This document shows positions 8,356-16,159 of a stretch of DNA of 32,681 nt, piece after piece. Origin of the DNA: Acidobacteriota bacterium (lineage in GTDB: Bacteria > Acidobacteriota > Terriglobia > Acidiferrales > UBA7541); contig QHYL01000261.1 of the NCBI GenBank assembly GCA_003224105.1, positions 1-32,681 on the forward strand, written 5' to 3'. The stretch's first letter is position 1, and every line of letters begins with the position of its first letter. The notes beneath the pieces were generated by a model that made no database searches, was not told where the DNA came from, and saw only the letters and a program-made list of their open reading frames with translations. A program made the translations under genes and the position numbers.

Positions 8356-9107
8356 ATGCCTACACGTCCTGCCGGTCGCATTGAAACGCTCAACGGCCAG
8401 GAACTGTATTTTGAGGTTCACGGAACTGGTGAGCCGCTCCTGTTGCTGCACGGCTTTTCTGGTTCGAGTCAGGATTGGATTCCTTCTCTCCCGCAATGGG
8501 GAACAAAATTTCAGCTGGTCCTGTCCGATCTGAGGGGTCACGGCCGCTCAGGCATTCTCTCGAAACCGTTCCGCCACGAGGACGCCGCCTCTGACACGTT
8601 TGCCCTGCTCGATCACCTCGGAGTTCGCACCTGCAAAGCAGTCGGAATCAGCGCCGGCGGCAACGTTCTGCTCCACATGGCCACGAAACAGCCGGATCGC
8701 GTCACTGCCATGGTGCTGGTCAGCGCCACTCCTTACTTTCCCGCGCAAGCGCTCCGCATCATGAGTCAATACGCGGACAATTTGCCGCAAGAGCAGTGGA
8801 AACCCTGCGCGGTCGTCATTCCGGGGGCGAAGAACAAATCAAAGCCATCCTTGTCAGCACCAAGTCCTTCGCTACCAGCTACGACGACTTGAATTTCGCG
8901 CCTCCCCTTCTCTCCACGATTCAAGCCCACACGTTCGTCATTCAAGGCGACCGCGATCCTCGGTATCCAGTTGAACTCTAGGTCGAAATGTCCAAAGCCA
9001 TCCCGCATTCCTGCCTCTGGATTGTCCCCAACTCTGGCCACGGCCCCGTCATCGGCACCCGCTGGCCTGAGTTCATCCAAGCGTTCTCGGCCTTCCTGCA
9101 GGAATAG
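8356..9107 (+). pseudogene. Alpha/beta hydrolase, disrupted by a frameshift (~8799) and an in-frame TAG (8979-8981)
   Basis: AAGGAGG Shine-Dalgarno, then MPTRPAGRIETLNGQELYFEVHGTGEPLLLLHGFSGSSQDWIPSL...VGISAGGNVLLHMA; continues in another frame as ETLRGRHSGGEEQIKAILVSTKSFATSYDDLNF...VIQGDRDPRYPVEL*VEMSKAIPHSCLWIVPNSGHGPVIGTRWPEFIQAFSAFLQE*. Confidence 0.85.
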
Positions 9108-9141
9108 CTCTGCAAGCGCTTTCATGGGCCATATTTGTGTG

Positions 9142-9147
9142 TATAAT
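9142..9147 (+). promoter_or_regulatory. Putative -10 element (TATAAT) for the GH31 gene
   Basis: Consensus TATAAT 58 nt before ATG 9206; the -35 is not convincing. Confidence 0.45.
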
Positions 9148-9159
9148 CTCGGCTCGGCT

Positions 9160-9197
9160 CTTCCCGAAAGAGTTCCAATTTTCGCTCCTTCGGGAAG
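9160..9197 (+). promoter_or_regulatory. Leader hairpin immediately upstream of the GH31 start codon
   Basis: CTTCCCGAA(a)GAG - 12-nt loop - CTC(c)TTCGGGAAG: 9 bp + mismatch + 3 bp. Confidence 0.6.
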
Positions 9198-9205
9198 CTG
9201 AACAA

Positions 9206-11443
9206 ATGACTAATCGCTATGATCGCCGCAACATTTTAAAAGGCGCCGGCGCCATTTGCGCCACGAGCTTCCTTTGGCCGGACACCAATACCGCCACGCA
9301 ACAAAATCTTCAAGTCGCTGGTCGCGATGTGGAAGTACAGCTCTCGCCCGTGAGTCCGCACACTTTTCGGCTCAGCATTCTTCCCATCGAAGGTGGACAA
9401 CCGCAGCCGGTAAAGGGCAACGGCTCGCTGGTGCGTGCTTCCTGGGGACCACCACTGGCAAAATTCAAGGGCGGAGAAAATGAGCACGTCGTCAAATCCG
9501 GTGAATTCAACATAAAGCTCTCGCTCAGTCCCCTCCGGGCCGTGGTCGAAACCGCCAAAGGCGAAGTCGTACAACAGCTCACGATTGATTCCGAGAGCGG
9601 TGCCGTTTCTTTTCTGCTCGGAAATTCCGCGCTCTTGGGTCTCGGCGAAGGCGGGCCACAATTCGACCGCGGCGGCTCCCAAGACACAATGCGCGGTGGA
9701 CAAGGCGGCTACAAGCTAGGCACGCACGGCGGGCGCGTTCCCATCCCATGGCTCATCGGCACCGCAGGCTGGGCTCTTTACTTCCACCAACCATTCGGCA
9801 CATTTGATTTCACCGGCACCGAAGGCAAGTTCCTTCCCAAAGATCCCGCCAGCGCGTTGCCGCTCGATATTTTCATCGTGGTCTCTCAAGAACCACGCGT
9901 ACTCCTGTCCGAATACATCAAGCTCACCGGCCATCCCGAGCTTCCTCCGCTCTGGAGCTTTGGTTATCAGCAATCGCACCGCACTCTGGCGAGCCACGAT
10001 GAGGTGGTCGCTGAAGCCAAAACTTTTCGCGAGAAAAAACTACCTTGCGACACGCTCATCTATCTTGGCACGGGATTTTGTCCCTCTGGATGGAACACAG
10101 AGAACGGCTCGTTCTCCTGGAACAAGCGCGTCTTCCCCGATCCCAAACAGGCCATCGACGAACTCCACAAGGAAAACTTTCGCGTCGTCTTGCACTCCGT
10201 GATTCTCGAGAACGACTTGCGCGGAACCGTCCACGATCCTTGTAACGTCACGCGCTTCGACAAAGAGCAGGTCAGTTGCGCTTGGGACGCCCACCGCAAG
10301 ACCTTCGCGCTCGGCGTGGACGGCTGGTGGCCCGACGAAGGAGACCCGCTAGGCATCGAAGCGCGGCTTGCCCGCAATCGCATGTATTGGGAAGGTCCGC
10401 AGCTCGATCGGCCCAACGAACGCCCCTTCGCGCTGCATCGCAACGGCTTCGCGGGAATGCAACGTTACGCTTCCTTCCTCTGGTCGGGCGATGTTTACTC
10501 GACGTGGGAAACTCTGAAGACCCATGTTTCCATTGGCATCAACACCGGACTCACCGGCATTCCCTATTGGGGCACGGACATTGGCGGTTTTGTTCCCACG
10601 AAGGAATTCACTGCCGAACTCTATTTGCGCTGGTTCCAATTCGGCGCGTTTTCCACCCTTTTCCGCTGTCACGGCCGGACGTGGAAACTGCGCCTCCCCT
10701 GGGGATGGAACACCGGCGAAACCGGGCCCACAGAAATCAGCGGCTACGGTGGCTCCGCTCTCCCCGACCCCAGCGAATTGCACAATGCACAGGTCGAGCC
10801 GGTTTGCCGCAAATATTTGGAATTGCGGTATCGCTTGATGGCGTACTTGTACAGCGCTGTGCGCGAAGCCACTCTTACAGGAATGCCCGTGATGCGCAGT
10901 TTGTGGCTTCACTACCCCGACGATCCCGAAGCCGTCCGCCGCGGCGATGAATACCTGTGGGGCCGCGACATTCTCGTTGCACCCGTCGTCGAAAAAGGCG
11001 CCACCTCTCGCCGTCTCTATCTTCCGCGCGGTCACTGGTTCGATTTTTGGACCAGCGAACGCCACGACGGCGGACGCGAAATCGAGCGTGCCGTCGACCT
11101 GGAGACCCTTCCGCTATTCATCCGCGAAGGCGCAATTCTTCCGCTAGGTCCGGTCAAACAATACGTCAATGAAAAAATCGACGCTCCGCTCACCATTACT
11201 ATTTATCCCGGAGCAGACGGTGAGTGTCTCTTTTACGAAGACGATGGCATCTCATTCAATTACCGTCGTGGTGATTGGATGGGGCTTCAGCTGAAGTGGA
11301 AAGACTCGCAACGCACTCTTACACTACAGTTGGTCACGGGCTCGCGCATGCGCCCACCGATGCGACGCAAGGTCGAGGTCAAGGTAGGCGATTCTTTGAA
11401 AAAAGTCGAGTTCGACGGCCGGCCCCTCGATGTGCGGTTCTGA
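9206..11443 (+). CDS. Glycoside hydrolase family 31 (alpha-glucosidase/alpha-xylosidase type), probably exported
   Basis: WSFGYQQSHRTLASHDEVVAEAKTFREKKLPCDTLIYL, DGWWPDEGDPLG, SGDVYSTWETL, GIPYWGTDIGGFV, FQFGAFSTLFRCHGR, PFALHRNGFAGMQRYASFLWSGD; N-terminal RYDRRNILKGAGA resembles a twin-arginine signal; start 9206 rather than 9137. Confidence 0.92.
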   Translation: MTNRYDRRNILKGAGAICATSFLWPDTNTATQQNLQVAGRDVEVQLSPVSPHTFRLSILPIEGGQPQPVKGNGSLVRASWGPPLAKFKGGENEHVVKSGEFNIKLSLSPLRAVVETAKGEVVQQLTIDSESGAVSFLLGNSALLGLGEGGPQFDRGGSQDTMRGGQGGYKLGTHGGRVPIPWLIGTAGWALYFHQPFGTFDFTGTEGKFLPKDPASALPLDIFIVVSQEPRVLLSEYIKLTGHPELPPLWSFGYQQSHRTLASHDEVVAEAKTFREKKLPCDTLIYLGTGFCPSGWNTENGSFSWNKRVFPDPKQAIDELHKENFRVVLHSVILENDLRGTVHDPCNVTRFDKEQVSCAWDAHRKTFALGVDGWWPDEGDPLGIEARLARNRMYWEGPQLDRPNERPFALHRNGFAGMQRYASFLWSGDVYSTWETLKTHVSIGINTGLTGIPYWGTDIGGFVPTKEFTAELYLRWFQFGAFSTLFRCHGRTWKLRLPWGWNTGETGPTEISGYGGSALPDPSELHNAQVEPVCRKYLELRYRLMAYLYSAVREATLTGMPVMRSLWLHYPDDPEAVRRGDEYLWGRDILVAPVVEKGATSRRLYLPRGHWFDFWTSERHDGGREIERAVDLETLPLFIREGAILPLGPVKQYVNEKIDAPLTITIYPGADGECLFYEDDGISFNYRRGDWMGLQLKWKDSQRTLTLQLVTGSRMRPPMRRKVEVKVGDSLKKVEFDGRPLDVRF

Positions 11444-11481
11444 TCGGGATTCCGAAGGGCCAATCCGAATTTCTAAGGAGA

Positions 11482-12354
11482 TTACTCTATCTGCTTTCCT
11501 GCGAAATTCCGAAACTTGCCACCTCTTCTCCCGCCAAAATAATAAATCAGCCCCCAGGTCGCGCGCAGATCGTACTCTCCGTGAACTTTCACTGCACTAT
11601 TGTAGAAAGACGTATGCAGCGCATCGATGTCTACTCGCGCCGCCAACGATCCCGTAAACCACTTTTCTAAGCTGGTGCCAAAAGCCCAAGCAAGGTCGTC
11701 GGCAGTACCTTTGAGAAATCCCCCGGTGCTCGGTGTAAGAACCACTACTCCCGAGACCCGCGCGGCCCCGCCGAGGACGTGGACCGAAGTTACGAAACCG
11801 CTCCGCCGGTAAGGGTAGAAAACCGGGCCGGCCAGAAACGTCAAAACGCTATTGGATTGCCCCGTTCCAAAAACGTTGAACGCCCGCAGATAACTCGCTT
11901 CGAATGTCGCGCCAAAGCGGTCGGACGACTGCCCGGTCACGCTGACGTTCAGGCCTTTGAACAGAATCTTGTTGTTCGGCGAAGAAACTCGGGAGAGAGT
12001 CGAGAACCCCACTCGGGTTTCGATAGCCGGAGCCAGTGCGGCGGGCAATGGTGCCTGTGCGAAAGCGGGTGGATTCGAGCGGAGTTTGGCAGGCAGAACG
12101 GGCGGCGGGGAGGGAACCTCGGGCGGTGCAGCCGCCGGAGAAGGCAAAACACCTTGGCCTTGGGTAGAGGGTCCCTGAGACTGTGCAGCCGGAGGGGACT
12201 CAGGATCCTGCGCCGACGCTTCGGTAGCCCAGAGCAAAGACAGCGTCACAAACAATAAACACTTCTTCGCCGCGCCCCTTTTTCCTCGCGGCTGAAGTGG
12301 TGTACCCACAAAACAGTTTGCAAAAAAAGTTGCTACACCCGGAACGCTCCTCAC
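11482..12354 (-). CDS. Secreted protein with Pro/Ala-rich N-terminus and predicted outer-membrane beta-barrel
   Basis: LLFVTLSLLWATEASAQDPE signal sequence; alternating amphipathic strands (VSVTGQSSDRFGATFEASYLRAFNVFG...YDLRATWGLIYYFGG). Confidence 0.65.
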   Translation of the reverse strand: MRSVPGVATFFANCFVGTPLQPRGKRGAAKKCLLFVTLSLLWATEASAQDPESPPAAQSQGPSTQGQGVLPSPAAAPPEVPSPPPVLPAKLRSNPPAFAQAPLPAALAPAIETRVGFSTLSRVSSPNNKILFKGLNVSVTGQSSDRFGATFEASYLRAFNVFGTGQSNSVLTFLAGPVFYPYRRSGFVTSVHVLGGAARVSGVVVLTPSTGGFLKGTADDLAWAFGTSLEKWFTGSLAARVDIDALHTSFYNSAVKVHGEYDLRATWGLIYYFGGRRGGKFRNFAGKQIE

Positions 12355-12582
12355 CCATTTCCCCCTTTTAAGCCCCGGGCACTAACCCAAGCATGGCTTC
12401 TGGGCAGCCAAATGCAATCAGGTCATGTCCTGAATGGAACACTCAGGAAAACCCTGATGCGCTTCCTGTTAAAATTCTTCGCCCTCGCTCGCGCTCAATG
12501 TGAAAGACTTGGCTAACCCATTCTGGATCAAGGCGAAAGACGTGCTCTTCTCGATTTTCAATTTGCTACACTTTCCCTTACC

Positions 12583-13443
12583 ATGCTCTCCTGTTTGCGG
12601 CGTAATACAGGCCTGCTCCTCGCCACTCTGTCACTCGGCCTCTCCTCGCTCTTGCTGGCAAGCGTTCCCTCAGATTGGAAAACTCTCGCTCCCGGCATGA
12701 ACCTCAAATATTTCGCCGCAAAACATCCCAGCTCCGTTGGAGACTCGCGGATCCTCATCCTCCGCATGGATCCGAGCCTATGGCAGTTGGAAACTGTGGG
12801 CATCACGCAAACGGGCGAATCGGCGGGACATACGGCACGCTCCTGGGGACAGAGCCGCAATTTCTCCGCTACCATTAACGCGGGAATGTTCGCTACAGAT
12901 TACAAAACGCACCTCGGCTATATGGGCGCTGCCGGCCATATCAACAACAGCCATACCAACGCCTATCAATCCGTCGCCGCGTTCGAGCCACGCGACTCGC
13001 AATCCCTTCCTCTGTTTCGTATTTTTGACTTGGATGCCCCGGGCATCCATTTCCAGGACATCCTGAAGGACTACACCTCCGTTCTGCAGAATCTGCGTTT
13101 GGTCAAGCGCTCCGGTTTGAATCAATGGAGTCCGCAGGAACGCAAATGGAGCGAGGCCGCTTTGGGCGAGGACGATGCAGGCCGCATTCTGTTTATTTAT
13201 TCCCGTTCGCCCTTCTCAATGCACGATCTCAACAACGAGCTTTTGGCTGCTGGCATCGGACTCGTAGCTGCGCAACATCTGGAAGGCGGTCCGGAAGCAC
13301 AGCTTTACGTGCACGTGGGAACGGTGGAGTTGGAACTCTGCGGCAGTTATGAAACCTCTTTCAAGGAGAATGACACAAATTCCGTTGCATGGCCGGTTCC
13401 CAACATCCTCGGTGTTCGCCCGCGCTCATCCGCCGCTCACTAA
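12583..13443 (+). CDS. Phosphodiester glycosidase (NAGPA/DUF2233-like) family protein
   Basis: ATINAGMFATDYKTHLGYMGAAGHINN...GRILFIYSRSPFSMHDLNNELLAAGIGLVAAQHLEGGPEAQLYVHVG. Confidence 0.7.
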   Translation: MLSCLRRNTGLLLATLSLGLSSLLLASVPSDWKTLAPGMNLKYFAAKHPSSVGDSRILILRMDPSLWQLETVGITQTGESAGHTARSWGQSRNFSATINAGMFATDYKTHLGYMGAAGHINNSHTNAYQSVAAFEPRDSQSLPLFRIFDLDAPGIHFQDILKDYTSVLQNLRLVKRSGLNQWSPQERKWSEAALGEDDAGRILFIYSRSPFSMHDLNNELLAAGIGLVAAQHLEGGPEAQLYVHVGTVELELCGSYETSFKENDTNSVAWPVPNILGVRPRSSAAH

Positions 13444-13582
13444 TGCGCCGCCGTGCGCGCATCTGTAGAGGCCGGGGTTCAGCCCAGCTCCGCAACATTC
13501 AACCTTTTTTTCGACTTTTCTTCTACACTCGAACGCCTGCCAAACCAAGGCGCGTTGTAGAATACTTGCACGAGGTAACAAT

Positions 13583-14410
13583 ATGCCCAGTTACGCGCAA
13601 CCGGTGACGCGAAAGGCTGCCACGTTCTCAATTCCTTTGCTGGCGCTCTTCCTTCTTCTCGGTCCCTGGAACTCCGCAGCGCGATCGCAATCCGCTGCGC
13701 AAGATTCTGTTGCCAAGGATCCGGCCGTCGAGCGCGGCCACAAACAGTTCGCGGAATCCTGCGGATTCTGCCACGGCGCCGACGCCACAGGCGCACGCGG
13801 GCCGGATCTGGTCCGCTCGCCGCTCGTCGCTCATGACGTCAAGGGCGATCAAATCGGCGAAGTGATTCGCCGCGGCCGTCCTGACAAAGGCATGCCGCCT
13901 CTGGCCAACATGACAGATGAGCAAGTGGCCGACATCGCGGCGTTTTTGCATGAGCGCGCCAAAGAAGGGCTCGAGTCCGCCGGAATTCCAAGATCCTATC
14001 CCGTCGAGAAATTGCTCACCGGCAGCGCCGACGCTGGCAAAGCCTTCTTCAACGGCGCCGGCGGTTGTAAGAGCTGTCATTCGCCCACCGGCGATCTTGC
14101 CGGCGTCGCGGGCAAATACTCTCCCGTCGAGCTCGAAGCGCGCATGCTTTATCCCGGCCACCGCAAAAATAGCCCTCACAGCACGGCCATCGTAACGCTT
14201 CCCTCGGGCGAGCAAATCAAAGGAGAGTTGGTGCATGCCGATGATTTTGTGGTCGGCTTGCGCGACGCCTCCGGCTGGTATCGCTCTTTCTCGCGCGACC
14301 ACGTAAAGGTCGAGCTCCAGGATCCGCTCGCGGCCCATCGCGATTTGCTAAACAAGCTTACGCAAGCGGACGTTCACAATCTCTTTGCGTATCTGGAAAG
14401 CCTGAAGTAG
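13583..14410 (+). CDS. Secreted c-type cytochrome (two CxxCH motifs)
   Basis: Signal peptide; heme motifs CGFCH (CGFCHGADATGARGPDLVRS) and CKSCH (GGCKSCHSPTGDLAGVAGKY); 12 nt upstream of the PQQ dehydrogenase. Confidence 0.9.
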   Translation: MPSYAQPVTRKAATFSIPLLALFLLLGPWNSAARSQSAAQDSVAKDPAVERGHKQFAESCGFCHGADATGARGPDLVRSPLVAHDVKGDQIGEVIRRGRPDKGMPPLANMTDEQVADIAAFLHERAKEGLESAGIPRSYPVEKLLTGSADAGKAFFNGAGGCKSCHSPTGDLAGVAGKYSPVELEARMLYPGHRKNSPHSTAIVTLPSGEQIKGELVHADDFVVGLRDASGWYRSFSRDHVKVELQDPLAAHRDLLNKLTQADVHNLFAYLESLK

Positions 14411-14422
14411 GGAAGCACGAAC

Positions 14423-16057
14423 GTGAATCAAAAGAGAGGAGCCGCAATGCTTTCTTGCACTTCGCAAAAGACTCGAATCGCAATCCTGCTGTTTCTTACT
14501 TTGGGCTTGGGCGCACCGTTCGCCATCGCGCAAGGCCTCGATCCCACCGCTCTTCTCAAACCCGCCACCAATACGTGGCCCACCTACAACGGCGACTACT
14601 CGGGCAGGCGCTTCAGCACGCTCGACCAGATCAACGCCACCAACATCAAGTCTCTTACGCTCGCCTGGATTTATTCCGCACGCCAAGAGCTTAAATCCAC
14701 TCCTCTCGAAGTAAACGGCATCCTCTACTTCACTTCTCCTGACAACGTTTGGGCCGTGGATGCCCGCTTCGGGCGCGAGATTTGGCACTACTACCGAAAA
14801 TCGGAAGGCGACCACATCGGCAATCGCGGCTTGGGCATGTACAAGAATTGGCTCTACTTCACCACTCCGGACGCCCACTTGATTTGTCTCGACGCCAAAG
14901 ATGGCACCGTTCGGTGGAACGTCGAACTCGCCGATCCCAAACTCGGCTACTTCGCCACCATGGCTCCGCTGGTTGTCCGCGATCACATCGTCGCTGGCAT
15001 CTCGGGTGACGTCACCGATGTTCGCGGCTATCTCGAATCCTTAGATCCGGAAACCGGCGCCGTCCAATGGCGCTGGTACACCGAGCCCGATCCCGGCCAG
15101 CCCGGCTCCGAAACCTGGCCGAAAGATACCGACGCTTTACTTCACGGCGGGGGCATGACTTGGATGACGGGAACCTACGATCCCGAGCTGAATCTCCTCT
15201 ATTGGGGCACCGGCAATCCCAATCCTGTTCTCGTTGGCGACGAGCGGCCCGGCGACAATCTCTACACCTGCTCCATCGTCGCCCTCAATCCGGACACCGG
15301 AAAGCTCGTCTGGGCCTTTCAGCCCTCGCCTCACGACGTGCACGACTGGGACGCCGTCGAAACTCCCGTTTTGTTCAACGCCGAGTTCAAGGGCAAGCCA
15401 CGCAAGCTTCTCGCTCAGGCCAGCCGCAATTCGTTTTTCTTTGTCCTCGACCGCACCACTGGCGAGCATCTGGTCACCGCACCGTTCATCGATCAGACTT
15501 GGGCTTCCGGCGTGGACTCGCACGGCCGTCCCATCGCCAAGCCGGACGCGGCTCCCAGCCCCGACGGCGCGCTCGTCGAACCGAGCTCGGACGGCGGCAC
15601 GAATTGGATGGCGCCAAGCTTCGATCCCCAGACGAATCTGTTCTATGTCAATTGCCGCCGCATCTTTAGCGTTTTTTATCGCACTACGGAGGGCAAGGCG
15701 GAGGGCTGGGGCGGCCGAGACCGCAACTTATGGGCAAACTCGACTCTGCGCGCGCTCGACTACAAAACGGGCAAAGTCGTGTGGAATCACGAGCTCGGTA
15801 ACGGCGGAACGATCGCTGGCATTCTGACCACGGCTGGGCATCTGCTCTTCACCGCCGACAACTCTGGCAATCTGCTCGCACTCGATCCCGACACCGGCAA
15901 AACTCTCTGGCACCTCAATGTGGGCGGAGACCTGCTCGCCTCGCCCATGACCTACGAACTCGACGGCCGCCAATATCTGATCGTTCCCATTCAAGACAAT
16001 CTTTACGCCTTCGCGCTACCGGTTCATGCAGCAACTACGCCGCGCCCAGATCGCTAG
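14423..16057 (+). CDS. PQQ-dependent alcohol dehydrogenase (quinoprotein)
   Basis: WPTYNGDYSGRRFSTLDQINATNIKSLTLAWIY; repeated W-motifs (ALDPDTGKTLWHLNVGG, ALNPDTGKLVWAF); GTGNPNP; SPHDVHDWDAVETPV active-site region. Confidence 0.92.
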   Translation: MNQKRGAAMLSCTSQKTRIAILLFLTLGLGAPFAIAQGLDPTALLKPATNTWPTYNGDYSGRRFSTLDQINATNIKSLTLAWIYSARQELKSTPLEVNGILYFTSPDNVWAVDARFGREIWHYYRKSEGDHIGNRGLGMYKNWLYFTTPDAHLICLDAKDGTVRWNVELADPKLGYFATMAPLVVRDHIVAGISGDVTDVRGYLESLDPETGAVQWRWYTEPDPGQPGSETWPKDTDALLHGGGMTWMTGTYDPELNLLYWGTGNPNPVLVGDERPGDNLYTCSIVALNPDTGKLVWAFQPSPHDVHDWDAVETPVLFNAEFKGKPRKLLAQASRNSFFFVLDRTTGEHLVTAPFIDQTWASGVDSHGRPIAKPDAAPSPDGALVEPSSDGGTNWMAPSFDPQTNLFYVNCRRIFSVFYRTTEGKAEGWGGRDRNLWANSTLRALDYKTGKVVWNHELGNGGTIAGILTTAGHLLFTADNSGNLLALDPDTGKTLWHLNVGGDLLASPMTYELDGRQYLIVPIQDNLYAFALPVHAATTPRPDR

Positions 16058-16073
16058 TGATTCACTCGCACAG

Positions 16074-16125
16074 AAATAGCCGCGTATCTCATTGAAAAGA
16101 TTGGCTCAACAGTGAGCGGCTATTT
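16074..16125. terminator. Likely bidirectional terminator / inverted repeat between convergent genes
   Basis: AAATAGCCGC (16074-16083) and GCGGCTATTT (16116-16125), perfect 10-bp arms, 32-nt loop, A/T-rich outer flanks. Confidence 0.45.
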
Positions 16126-16159
16126 TCGTCCTTCGCTGTGGCTCTGAAAGAGCCATGAG

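Noticed and set aside
10349-11065. Long antisense ORFs inside GH31 (e.g. 238 aa), and likewise 19002-19982 in the phosphomutase
   Set aside because: High-GC shadow ORFs opposite well-supported enzymes; no recognisable motifs.
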